From Victivallis sp. Marseille-Q1083 (GTDB taxonomy: Bacteria; Verrucomicrobiota; Lentisphaeria; Victivallales; Victivallaceae), in assembly GCF_903645315.1 (NCBI RefSeq), contig NZ_CAHJXL010000002.1, positions 434,001 through 498,000 on the forward strand: a stretch of 64,000 nucleotides of DNA, given 5' to 3'. Position 1 is the first letter of the stretch, and every line of letters begins with the position of its first letter. The translations under genes and the position numbers were made by a program. This document shows, piece after piece, positions 25,504-34,250 of the stretch. Under the pieces are notes generated by a model. The model ran no database searches and was not told the origin of the DNA. It worked only from the letters and a program-made list of their open reading frames with translations.

Positions 25504-27453
25504 TCATTCCGCCGGCAGCGGGACCGCGGCCAGGCTCCGCGCTTCCAGGCGGCCCTGCCGCCGGGTGGTTGATTCGATGTATTCCCAGTCTGCTGCCTGG
25601 TATGTGTAGTTGGCCAGGATCAGCATCCGCCGTCCATCCGGCGACTCCCAGACGGCATGCAGTACGACCGGCCGGAAACCGGAAGAGAGGTTTTCTTCGC
25701 CTTCCTTGGTATAGAGCCCGCGCTGCAGAAAGTGGAGTTCTTGCCGGGGACAGAAAAATGCGCCCGGTATGCCGAGCTGGCCGTCGAAGAGGAACTGGCG
25801 ATGACGGTGGTAGAAGGCGGCGGCGTCCTTGAAGAAGGTGTAGTCGGCGGCGAATTCCGGGCGGTTGAGGTTTTCCTGCCGCAGAGTGGCGACGGTCGGC
25901 TGCATGCCCCAGACGACGTTGCGGGCCACTTCCAGCGCGAACTGTTCCGGGCAGAGCCGGTGCCAGGCCTTTTCGCTGCGGAACCGGCCGGCGTCCGGCC
26001 AGCGGTCGTCATAGGGCGGAATACCGTCCATCAGCGCATAATTGCCGAAAAATGCATGACGGCCGTGGTAGACGGCCATGAAAAGCGGAATGGCTTCCTG
26101 GTATTCCGGCAGCCGCAGGGCCCGTTCCTGGGAAGAATAGACGACGATATTGGCTTCTACCAGATCGAGAAAATCCTCGCTGCACTCTTCCGAGCAGAGC
26201 AGCAGACCCGGATTGCTCCGGCGAATTTCCCGGAACAGTTCGCGGAAGCCCTGCACCTGGTAATTACCGCCGCCGGGTTCGTGGGCGTGATGCGGGTTGC
26301 AGCAGAGGTAATCGTGGTTGCAGGTGATGACGTCGAGATAGAGCATCGGCAGCCGCCAGTGGCGGAGCCGGTCGGCTGTTTCGACAATTTTCCGCCGGAA
26401 TTCCAGCCCCATGCCGCACATGAAAGTCAACGGATGCGGGTTGTAGCGGTTGAAATCGCAACTGAACAAGCTGCCGTCCGGCTGCAGCGCCGCCGAGGCT
26501 TCGCCGCCCTCCGGCCAGGAAGCGGCCCGGGCGTCCCACAGCGAACCGTTGGTGTAGACCTGGGTTAAAATACCCCGGGCGTTGAGCCGGTCGATCGCCT
26601 GAGTGAAAGCCGCTTCGCCTTCGCGCGGCGGAAAATAATCCGGATAAGCGGTGTCGTATTCCGATTGATGCCACCAGTACCAGTCGAGTGCCACCGGCAG
26701 TTGCAGGTCGTCGGCCAGCCGTTCCACCGGCGGAATGACTTCGGCGATTTTGCCGCGGTTCCATACCCAGGCGGCGACGTCGCGCAGCGGTCCGGGCGAC
26801 GGTTGGTTGACGGCCCAGAATTGCTGTAGCGCCCAGTTGCGGTAGAGCCGGGCCGCGGCGACCCAGCCGCCGTCGAAGCGGGCGATCCGGCCGCGATAGG
26901 GCAGCGAGAAGGAGTCGCGGTGCCGGCCGCGCGGCATCGGGAAAATACTTTGGCAGCGGATCGCGCCGGATGTCGTTTCGTCGATTTGCCACTCTTTCAA
27001 GTAGCCCCGGGTGTCGCAGGTGCTGAAAAAATAGCCGGTGTCCTCGAAGAGCAGGGAAATGAACTGCATGGAGTTGTAGCGGGAGGTGATGGTATTGCCG
27101 GGAGCGGCCTGGGAAAAGATGTGCCGCCGGACCTGATGGACCAGCATGCCGCAGGTGACCGGCAGCGTCAGGTCGAAATCCCGGTCATCCGCCAGCGTGG
27201 CGACCGGAAAATGGATTGCCGTCACTTGGTATTCCGGCGGCAAGCGATGGTAGCGGAAGGAGAGCAGCAGTTCGCTGCCGTCCGGTTCCCGGCCGATTTC
27301 GACCGTCAACCCGTCAGCCCGGCGCCAGACAACCCGTTCCGCCGTTTCCTCGACGACCGCCAGTTGGGCGGCGTCAAGCTGCCGGCTGCCGCCGTCCGGC
27401 CCGGTTAATTCCAGCGACCAGCCAAGAGTAATCTGCTGATAATGGAGTGTCAT
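25504..27453 (-). CDS. DUF6259-type putative glycoside hydrolase
   Basis: A 649-residue protein with no signal peptide, likely cytoplasmic. An N-terminal beta-sandwich (1-230) is followed by a TIM-barrel-like domain with the blocks LPVALDWYWWHQSEYDTAYP, LTQVYTNGSLWD, PMLYLDVITCNHDYLCCNP and LLLCSEECSEDFLD. The Asp of YLDV and the Glu of SEE are candidate catalytic acids. This layout resembles DUF6259 and related alpha-glycosidases. AAGGA lies before the ATG. A divergent IclR gene and inverted repeats sit upstream. Confidence 0.75.
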   Translation of the reverse strand: MTLHYQQITLGWSLELTGPDGGSRQLDAAQLAVVEETAERVVWRRADGLTVEIGREPDGSELLLSFRYHRLPPEYQVTAIHFPVATLADDRDFDLTLPVTCGMLVHQVRRHIFSQAAPGNTITSRYNSMQFISLLFEDTGYFFSTCDTRGYLKEWQIDETTSGAIRCQSIFPMPRGRHRDSFSLPYRGRIARFDGGWVAAARLYRNWALQQFWAVNQPSPGPLRDVAAWVWNRGKIAEVIPPVERLADDLQLPVALDWYWWHQSEYDTAYPDYFPPREGEAAFTQAIDRLNARGILTQVYTNGSLWDARAASWPEGGEASAALQPDGSLFSCDFNRYNPHPLTFMCGMGLEFRRKIVETADRLRHWRLPMLYLDVITCNHDYLCCNPHHAHEPGGGNYQVQGFRELFREIRRSNPGLLLCSEECSEDFLDLVEANIVVYSSQERALRLPEYQEAIPLFMAVYHGRHAFFGNYALMDGIPPYDDRWPDAGRFRSEKAWHRLCPEQFALEVARNVVWGMQPTVATLRQENLNRPEFAADYTFFKDAAAFYHRHRQFLFDGQLGIPGAFFCPRQELHFLQRGLYTKEGEENLSSGFRPVVLHAVWESPDGRRMLILANYTYQAADWEYIESTTRRQGRLEARSLAAVPLPAE

Positions 27454-27466
27454 GACGATGTCCTTA

Positions 27467-27530
27467 TTTTTGAAATTTAATTTTATAATATGAAATTATA
27501 TTGATTATAATTATAGTAAAATTTCAAAAA
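27467..27530. promoter_or_regulatory. Inverted-repeat operator region between the DUF6259 gene and IclR gene
   Basis: TTTTTGAAATTT (27467-27478) and AAATTTCAAAAA (27519-27530) form a perfect 12-bp inverted repeat separated by 40 bp. A third TGAAATT copy lies at 27491-27497. The repeats flank the DUF6259 promoter, so a repressor bound to them could close it. IclR-type sites are often of the TGAAAn/nTTTCA kind. Confidence 0.5.
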
Positions 27531-27537
27531 AAGTCAA
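27510..27537 (-). promoter_or_regulatory. Promoter of the DUF6259 gene
   Basis: Minus-strand TTGACT, 16 bases, TATAAT, inside the inverted-repeat region. Confidence 0.65.
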
Positions 27538-27681
27538 TAGGTCAATGGAAAAAAATTGGAATTTTGGGGGTCGAACTTCACTTTACGGGCTTGATTTGCC
27601 GGATAAGCGCGGTAGTAGTAAAGCGATGGCAACCGGACAGCCGGTTGAAGCGGCGGTGGAAATCAACCCGAAAAAGCAGCG

Positions 27682-28443
27682 ATGATAAAAGTTCTTGACA
27701 AGGCCCTGGCGATGTTGGAAATGGCGGTGGTCGCCTCGCCGGAACCGGTGGCGATCAGTGAGTTTGAAAAAGCGCTCGGCATCAACAAAGCGACCTGCAC
27801 CCGTATCGCCAAGGAGCTGACCGCCGCGGATTATCTGGAGCAGGTTTCCCGCAAGGACGGCTACCGGGCCGGCATCCGGGCGCTGGCTTTCGGCGGCGCG
27901 GTTCGCTATGAGACGGAATTGTTGCGGACGGCCGCGCCGTTGCTGCGCGAGTGTGCGGCCGCCTGGCAGGCTTCGGTGATGCTGTGCGCGCTGCGGCATG
28001 GGCAGCGTTATATTCTGTGGCATGAAAATCCCAATCCGGATTTGAAGATCAGAATTCCGGCGTTGGCGCTACGGGATTTGCGGGGGACTGCCGCCGGTTT
28101 GATGCTGCTGGCTTTCGCCGGAGACGCGGAGCGGCGCGCGGTGCTGCAGGCGCCGTTCAGCGAAGGGGAAGAAATTTTGAAGCGGGCGCTGTATCCGGAT
28201 GATTCCCTGGAGGAGTTCTTGGATGGGGTGAAACGACGGCGGGAGTTGTGTTTCGAGTCGCCGTTCGGCTGGGGAGTTTGCAGCAGCCCGGTTTTTCGTG
28301 ATGGCAGTTGCGTCGCCGCCGTCAGTCTCGGCATGACCGCTGCGGCTTTCGAAGCGGTTGACCGGAGCAGGCTGCAGGAACAGGTCGGCCGGATTGCCCG
28401 GGAAATCTCCTGCCGGATCAGCAGCCACGTTTCGATCGGCTGA
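27682..28443 (+). CDS. IclR-family transcriptional regulator
   Basis: A 253-residue regulator. The winged helix-turn-helix spans residues 1-65 (KVLDKALAMLEMAVV, ISEFEKALGINKATCTRIAK). The IclR effector domain (about 80-250) contains LRGTAAGLMLLAF and the C-terminal GSCVAAVSLGMT block. It is divergent from the DUF6259 glycosidase and upstream of the GH20 gene, both of which have symmetric candidate operators. The effector is unknown. Confidence 0.9.
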   Translation: MIKVLDKALAMLEMAVVASPEPVAISEFEKALGINKATCTRIAKELTAADYLEQVSRKDGYRAGIRALAFGGAVRYETELLRTAAPLLRECAAAWQASVMLCALRHGQRYILWHENPNPDLKIRIPALALRDLRGTAAGLMLLAFAGDAERRAVLQAPFSEGEEILKRALYPDDSLEEFLDGVKRRRELCFESPFGWGVCSSPVFRDGSCVAAVSLGMTAAAFEAVDRSRLQEQVGRIAREISCRISSHVSIG

Positions 28444-28491
28444 CGGTCGGCCCGGACGAATGGTTTACCTGTTTTTTACCTGATCGCGGAT

Positions 28492-28520
28492 TTGCTTTTT
28501 GATTTTTGTCGGATTATAAT
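28492..28520 (+). promoter_or_regulatory. Promoter of the GH20 hexosaminidase gene
   Basis: TTGCTT, 17 bases, TATAAT, about 60 bp before the ATG. Confidence 0.65.
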
Positions 28521-28537
28521 AGTTACAGTTTGCAATA

Positions 28538-28553
28538 AAACGCTTTAGCGTTT
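28538..28553. promoter_or_regulatory. Palindromic operator candidate at the GH20 gene
   Basis: AAACGCTTTAGCGTTT has perfect 6-bp arms around TTTA and lies just downstream of the predicted start of transcription, a usual repressor position. Its form (CG at the inner arms) is also like LacI-type operators. Confidence 0.45.
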
Positions 28554-28578
28554 GAAATGAAAATCAAAAAGGAGACCG

Positions 28579-30744
28579 ATGAAATCCCATTGGACAATGT
28601 TTGCGTTGCTGCTCGGCTGGGCGGCGCTGCAAAGCGGTTGTGCCTCCCGGCAACTGACCGGAAAAGAGGCGACGAATGAACTGCATTTGATTCCGGCGCC
28701 GGCCGAAGTGGCGGTGCGCGCCGAAGTGTTGGTACCGGTTGCCGGTTTGCCGCTGACCACCGAGGTGGCCGATTTGGGCTTGCCGCGGGAAGGCTACCGG
28801 CTGAGCATTGCGCCGGACGGCATCCGGATTACCGGCCAGAGCGAAGCCGGCGTGTTTTACGGACGGCAGACGTTGAAGCTGATGACGGAGACGCGCCAGC
28901 CGGAGGCCGGCAAAGCCGGCGTGATGCTGCCGGTGACCGAAATCGTCGATTATCCGCGGGTGGCGTACCGCAGCCTGATGCTCGATGTTTCCCGGCATTT
29001 TTTGCCGCTCGGCGATGTGAAGACTTTCATCGATTGGATGGCCGCCTACAAATACAACCATCTGCAACTGCATCTGGCCGATGACCAGGGCTGGCGGCTG
29101 GAAATCAAGAAATATCCGAAGTTGACGGAAATCGGTTCGGTGCGCGGTTCGGCGGAGCAGCCGTACGGACCATTTTTCTACACGCAGGATGAGATGCGCG
29201 ATCTGATTGCTTACGCGGCGGAACGCTTCATCACCATCACGCCGGAGATCGACATTCCCGGTCATTCGCTGGCGGCGCTGGCCAGCTATCCGGAACTCGG
29301 CTGCACCGGCGGACCGTACGCGGTCTGGAACGACATCGGAATTTCCGAAGACATCCTCTGCGGAGGCAATCCGGCGACATTGGAATTTCTGACCGGTGTT
29401 TTCACCGAAATCGCCGATCTGTTTCCCGGCCCGTATGTCCATATCGGCGGCGACGAGTGTCCGCTGCACCGCTGGGAGCAATGTCCGAAATGCCAGGCGA
29501 AGATGAAAGAATTGAATTTGACCAATCCCCGCGATTTGCAGCGGCGCCTGACCAGTCAGATCGGCGAGGTGCTCCGCCGGAAGGGCAAACGGCTGATCGG
29601 CTGGGATGAACTGCTGGCCAGCGGCGTGCCGGAGGATGCGATCATCATGTCCTGGCGCGGCACTTCCGGCGCGTTGCGGGCGGCTGAGCGGGGAATCGAC
29701 AGCATCGTCGCCAGTTACTCCCACCTTTACTTCGACTATGCCCAGGGAACCACCGCCCAGGAACGTCCTTCCGCCGGCAGTTTGATCACCAACCGCCGCG
29801 CCTATTCGTTCGATCCGACGCTCGGCAATCCGGCGTTGACCGACAAGCATCTGATCGGCGCGCAGGCCAATTTGTGGGCGGAAAGCATTTACGATCTGAA
29901 ATGGCTGCAATACAAGTCGATGCCGCGGATTTTCTCCTTGGCCGAAGCGCTCTGGTCGCCGGAAAATTGCCGCGATCTGGTCGGTTACCAGAACCGGCTG
30001 ATGTACACCTATCGTCTGCTCGACGATCGGAATTTCGAAGCGCGTTATGCTGCCTGGGAAATGCCGGACACCGTCTATTTCTCCGGAGATTACACCGTCG
30101 ATTTCGGCGAACTGCCGCCGAATATGGAAATCATTTATACGCTGGACGGCAGTGATCCGGCCGACAATCCGGCGGCGTTGAAGTACAGTGAGAAACGGCC
30201 GCATTTTACCGACGACGGCAGTTTGTGCATGCGCTTGATTCTGCCGTCCGGCAATCAATCCTTGTGGAGCTGTTATCAATTCGTCCAGATGGCGGCGCCG
30301 GTTTCGCCGGAGGAAGTGGCGCCCGGTTTGAAATTCGAAGTGCGCAAAGGAAAGTTCGATTCGTTGGAGCAGATGCGCAAGGCGCCGGTGGACTACACCT
30401 ACTATGCCGACAATTTCGACTTTTTGGCCGCCAAGCTGCCGGAAGACGGTTTCGGCTACGTGGCCAGCGGCTATTTTTATGCGCCGAAGAGCGGCAATTA
30501 CGAATTTTCCGACGCGATGATGTGGGGCGGCGACCTCTATATCGACGGCAAGCTGCTGATTCCGCACGATCCGGCCGGCGGCGTTTATTATTCGAAAGTG
30601 GCCAGCGTCTACCTGACCGAAGGCTATCACCCGTTCAAACTGGAATACCGGACGAAGGATTTCGGCCAGATGCAGCTTTATGTCGCCTTCGACCTGGAGC
30701 GCCAGTTGCCGCTGGCGGGGGAATATTTGGTGCATCGCAAATAG
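28579..30744 (+). CDS. GH20 beta-N-acetylhexosaminidase lipoprotein with chitobiase C-terminal and PA14-like domains
   Basis: Exported lipoprotein of 721 residues; the signal ends in ALQSGC near residue 21. Residues 35-130 are the GH20b-like domain and 135-465 the GH20 barrel. The catalytic pair is Asp292-Glu293 in HIGGDECPLHRW. The barrel begins with YRSLMLDVSRHFLP. A chitobiase-type C-terminal domain (TIYTLDGSDP-like block at about 515-560) is followed by a PA14-like carbohydrate module (SGNYEFSDAMMWGGDLYIDG near 640). It would release terminal GlcNAc or GalNAc from glycans. GGAG lies upstream of the ATG. Confidence 0.95.
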   Translation: MKSHWTMFALLLGWAALQSGCASRQLTGKEATNELHLIPAPAEVAVRAEVLVPVAGLPLTTEVADLGLPREGYRLSIAPDGIRITGQSEAGVFYGRQTLKLMTETRQPEAGKAGVMLPVTEIVDYPRVAYRSLMLDVSRHFLPLGDVKTFIDWMAAYKYNHLQLHLADDQGWRLEIKKYPKLTEIGSVRGSAEQPYGPFFYTQDEMRDLIAYAAERFITITPEIDIPGHSLAALASYPELGCTGGPYAVWNDIGISEDILCGGNPATLEFLTGVFTEIADLFPGPYVHIGGDECPLHRWEQCPKCQAKMKELNLTNPRDLQRRLTSQIGEVLRRKGKRLIGWDELLASGVPEDAIIMSWRGTSGALRAAERGIDSIVASYSHLYFDYAQGTTAQERPSAGSLITNRRAYSFDPTLGNPALTDKHLIGAQANLWAESIYDLKWLQYKSMPRIFSLAEALWSPENCRDLVGYQNRLMYTYRLLDDRNFEARYAAWEMPDTVYFSGDYTVDFGELPPNMEIIYTLDGSDPADNPAALKYSEKRPHFTDDGSLCMRLILPSGNQSLWSCYQFVQMAAPVSPEEVAPGLKFEVRKGKFDSLEQMRKAPVDYTYYADNFDFLAAKLPEDGFGYVASGYFYAPKSGNYEFSDAMMWGGDLYIDGKLLIPHDPAGGVYYSKVASVYLTEGYHPFKLEYRTKDFGQMQLYVAFDLERQLPLAGEYLVHRK

Positions 30745-30778
30745 AAGATCGATCGGTTTGGAAATGAAAAGACAACCG

Positions 30779-30804
30779 GCGCCGGGAAACCGGCGCTGTT
30801 TTTA
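30779..30804 (+). terminator. Rho-independent terminator after the GH20 gene
   Basis: GCGCCGG pairs with CCGGCGC around a GAAA tetraloop, followed by TG and five Ts. Confidence 0.8.
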
Positions 30805-30816
30805 TGTCAACCGGAG

Positions 30817-31995
30817 TCAATTGGCGGCGGAAGCGGTCCGAAAGTCGGCCTGGACTGCCTGCCGGAACGCGGCGTCGCGGAAAAATCGCAACGCCACGCC
30901 GGCCAATCCGGCGGCGGCCTGCAGCGCCGCTTCGAACGCCGGTTCCTGCCCGGCGGCCTGCTGGAATTCCCGGGTATGCAAACCGGCCGGCATTTCCGGC
31001 GGCGTGATGCCGAAAAAGAGATTGGCGCCCGGCACCGCTTCGGTGACGTCGGCGAAATCGGTGGAGATGCGTTCGGCGATTTCAGTTGCCGGGTGCAGAC
31101 CGAGCTGCTCGGCCTGCTGCCGCAACGCCGTGTTCAAGGCCGGGTTGGGACGGTTGGCGGAATAAGGATTGGTGACCGGCGTCAGTTTGCTGCGGCAGCC
31201 GGTCATCAGCCCGGCTCCGGAAACGATGGCGGCAAATCGCTCTTTCAAGCGTTCCTGCAAGGCGTTGCTGTCGGCCCGCAGATAGAAGAACGCTTTCGTA
31301 TAGTCCGGGATGATGTTGGCGGCGCTGCCGCCGGAAATGATAATGCCGTGCACCCGGGCGCCGGCCGGCAGTTGCTGCCGCCACAGGCCGACGCCGTCGA
31401 ACAGCAATGTCAGGGCGTCCAGGGCGTTGATGCCGTCGGCCGGCGCGCTGGCGGCGTGGGAAGCTTTGCCGAAGAATTCGACATCGAACCGGGCGACCGC
31501 CAGGTTGCCCTGGTCGATACCGGTGGTGTGGTACGGATGGCAGGCCAGCGCGCAGTCGATCTCCCGGAAGGCGCCGGCTTTCAGCAGGTCGATTTTACCG
31601 CCGAAGGTCTCTTCCGCCGGAGTCCCGAACAAAACGATTTCACCGGGAACATCGAGCAAGTCGCCGACGGTCAGGAAGGCCGCCAGCGAAGCGACGGCGA
31701 TCAGCGGATGGCCGCAGGCATGGCCCAGTTCCGGCAGCGCGTCATATTCGCTGAAAAATGCCCCTTTCGGCCTGCCGCTGCCGAGCGCGGCCCGGAAGGC
31801 GGTGGCCAGGCCGCCGAAAGGCGTTTCCACTGGAACACCGCAGGCTTTCAGCAGTTCGGTTTGCCGCCGGCAGGCGGCGTGTTCCTGATGGCCGAGTTCC
31901 GGGTGTTCGTAGATTTCCCGCCAGAGCGGCCGGAGCATCTCCCGGTAACGGGCGGCCGTTTGCTGCAGAAGAACCGGTGAGATGACGGCAGCCAT
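30817..31995 (-). CDS. M20-family amidohydrolase (AbgB/HipO-like)
   Basis: A 392-residue zinc amidohydrolase. Metal-binding blocks are HPELGHQEHAA near residue 31, LGHACGHPL near 90, GTPAEETFGGK near 122 and ACHPYH near 150. The dimerisation domain starts near VARFDVEFFGKASHAAS. Substrates of this group are N-acyl amino acids, aminobenzoyl-glutamate or peptides. It starts two bases after the parC stop codon and is probably co-transcribed with parE-parC. Confidence 0.92.
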   Translation of the reverse strand: MAAVISPVLLQQTAARYREMLRPLWREIYEHPELGHQEHAACRRQTELLKACGVPVETPFGGLATAFRAALGSGRPKGAFFSEYDALPELGHACGHPLIAVASLAAFLTVGDLLDVPGEIVLFGTPAEETFGGKIDLLKAGAFREIDCALACHPYHTTGIDQGNLAVARFDVEFFGKASHAASAPADGINALDALTLLFDGVGLWRQQLPAGARVHGIIISGGSAANIIPDYTKAFFYLRADSNALQERLKERFAAIVSGAGLMTGCRSKLTPVTNPYSANRPNPALNTALRQQAEQLGLHPATEIAERISTDFADVTEAVPGANLFFGITPPEMPAGLHTREFQQAAGQEPAFEAALQAAAGLAGVALRFFRDAAFRQAVQADFRTASAAN

Positions 31996-31997
31996 GA

Positions 31998-34232
31998 TCA
32001 GAAACCGAATTCCGGCTGAATGCTGCCGAACATATCGCCGTCGCCGTCCGGCTTGGAGGTTTCATCGGGCGCATCCGGCGCTTCTGTCGGAGCCGGCGGC
32101 GGAACCGTCGTCCCCCCGGCCGGTTCCGATTCCGGTTCTTCCGGGGAGTCGGCTTCCGTGGCGGGAATGGCATCCGGCGTCCGGAATTGCAGCAATTCCT
32201 CTTCGGCCAGATAGCGGTTGAAGGTAATTTTGGTGATCTCTCCGCCGATCCGGATGCCGCGCGCCTTGGGCGCCCGCAGCGGCAGCGTCAGCAAATTGAG
32301 TTCCGAGGTTTTCGGCATCAGCCGCTTGGTTTCCACCAGTTCGTACCAGGCGTCGGTGCGCGGCGTCAGCAGTTCGAGGCGGCACTTTTCCGGACAGAGC
32401 TGATACTCCTTGTCCTTGATGAATTTATTGATGACCGAGCGTTTGCCGTAAAACTTGCCATTGGTATTTTCCCGGTAAATGATGCCGAATTCGGTGGACG
32501 GGTCGTACTTGCGGAAGGCATACAGTTTGCCGATGAACAGCTTTTCCGGAATGCTGATGATCCGGTAGCTGCCGTTGCGTTCGATGCACAGCAGCACGTC
32601 GAATTCGTTGCAGGTGACCGTATCGTCCGGATTGACGCTGCGGACCGCGGTGCCGATATAGCCGTTTTTGCGGTCCCAGCCGACTTTGATGTTGTTCAGC
32701 GCCGCGTCGCGCCGGTCGATCTTTTCGAAATATTCGATTTCGGTCCGGCGCGGAAACATCGGTCCGTATTTGGCCAGCAGCGCTTCCAGATATTTGATCG
32801 CATAGGCTTTCAGCCGTTTCAGGTGGCGTTGAATTTCGTCGATCCGGCTCAAAATATCCTGCAAATCCTGTTGGTTCTTGCGGATGTCGAAAAGGGAAAT
32901 CCGCCGGATCTGGATGGCCAGCAGCCGTTCGACGTCCTCGTCGGTGACATCCCGTTTCAGGAAGTGGCGGAATGGTGCCAGCCCGGCGTGCACTTCCGCC
33001 ATGACCGCTTCGGTGGAGTCGCACTCTTCGATGCGTTTGTAAAGCCGATTCTCGATAAAGATCTGCGCCAGCGTTTTGGCGTGGAACTGTTCTTCGAGCT
33101 TGGCCAGCTCGATCTCCAGTTCCCGCTTCAAATATTCCAGCAGCCGCGCCGTATTGCGTTCGATGACCGAACGGGTGTTCATCTGGACCGGCCGGTTTTC
33201 GCAGATCACCATCATGTTGACCGAAATCGACACCGAACAGTCGGTATAGGTATAGAGGGCCCGCAGCGCCTTTTCCGGATCGTAGCCGCGGGTTGGAATG
33301 ACCTCGATTTCCACCTTTTCGCCGGTGAAATCGCTGATCGAAGCGATCTTGATCTTGTTCTTTTCGGCCGCTTTCTCGATTGAAGCGATCAATTTTTCGG
33401 TGGTGGTGGTCGCCGGAATCTCCCGGATCAGCAGTTTGCGTCCTTCGATGTCGATGCGGGCGCGCAGAATGATTTTGCCGTTGCCGCGCTCGTATTCGCG
33501 GACATCCATCAGGCCGCCCTGCTGGAAATCCGGATACAATTCGAACTCCTCGCCCTGCAGCAGCGCAATCTGCGCCTGGATGACCTCGTTGAAGTTGTGC
33601 GGCAGAATGCGGGTGGCCATGCCGACGGCGATCCCGTCGGAACCGAGCATCAGCAAACTTGGAATCTTGACCGGCAGCACGACCGGCTCCCGGTTGCGGC
33701 CGTCATAGGAGTCGACGAATTCGGTGATGTCGTTGTTGAACAGGACTTCACGGCCCATCGGCGTCAGGCGGCACTCGATATAACGCGGCGCCGAAGCGCC
33801 GTCGCCGGTGAAGATGTTGCCGAAGTTTCCCTGCCGTTCGATGAAATATTCCTTGTTGGCCAGCACCACCAGCGCGTCGCCGATCGACGCGTCGCCGTGC
33901 GGATGGAACTGCATCGTGTGGCCGATGACGTTGGCGACTTTGTGAAATTTGCCGTCGTCCAGCCTCGATAGCGCCCAGAGGATGCGGCGCTGCACCGGTT
34001 TCAGCCCGTCGTCGACATCCGGGATGGCCCGTTCCTTGATGACATAGGAAGCGTATTCGATGAAATTGGTGTCCATCATCGAACGCAGATAGCCGTTGCC
34101 GCCGAGTTTGCGGTTTTGCGCTTCAGTGGCGCCGGCCGGCAGCGCTTCGGCCTCTTCGCCTTCGACCTCCTGCAGTGAGGCGTCGAATTTGATGTCGTCG
34201 GCTTCCGGCGGATTGTGGGGTTCGTCGCTCAT
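31998..34232 (-). CDS. parC: DNA topoisomerase IV subunit A
   Basis: DNA cleavage subunit of a type IIA topoisomerase, 744 residues. The catalytic Tyr is about residue 151 in SAPRYIECRL. The usual YASYVIKERAIPDVDDGLKPVQRRILWAL block is split here at residues 60-87 and QFHPHGDASIGDAL follows. The C-terminal beta-pinwheel is shorter than in GyrA and lacks a clear GyrA box, which supports ParC. The tail is acidic and proline-rich. It follows parE by 18 bp. Confidence 0.9.
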   Translation of the reverse strand: MSDEPHNPPEADDIKFDASLQEVEGEEAEALPAGATEAQNRKLGGNGYLRSMMDTNFIEYASYVIKERAIPDVDDGLKPVQRRILWALSRLDDGKFHKVANVIGHTMQFHPHGDASIGDALVVLANKEYFIERQGNFGNIFTGDGASAPRYIECRLTPMGREVLFNNDITEFVDSYDGRNREPVVLPVKIPSLLMLGSDGIAVGMATRILPHNFNEVIQAQIALLQGEEFELYPDFQQGGLMDVREYERGNGKIILRARIDIEGRKLLIREIPATTTTEKLIASIEKAAEKNKIKIASISDFTGEKVEIEVIPTRGYDPEKALRALYTYTDCSVSISVNMMVICENRPVQMNTRSVIERNTARLLEYLKRELEIELAKLEEQFHAKTLAQIFIENRLYKRIEECDSTEAVMAEVHAGLAPFRHFLKRDVTDEDVERLLAIQIRRISLFDIRKNQQDLQDILSRIDEIQRHLKRLKAYAIKYLEALLAKYGPMFPRRTEIEYFEKIDRRDAALNNIKVGWDRKNGYIGTAVRSVNPDDTVTCNEFDVLLCIERNGSYRIISIPEKLFIGKLYAFRKYDPSTEFGIIYRENTNGKFYGKRSVINKFIKDKEYQLCPEKCRLELLTPRTDAWYELVETKRLMPKTSELNLLTLPLRAPKARGIRIGGEITKITFNRYLAEEELLQFRTPDAIPATEADSPEEPESEPAGGTTVPPPAPTEAPDAPDETSKPDGDGDMFGSIQPEFGF

Positions 34233-34250
34233 AACTCAATGCTTCCTGAC

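Noticed and set aside
28564-30735. A 723-codon minus-strand open frame
   Set aside because: Antisense shadow of the GH20 gene; no motif and no ribosome site.
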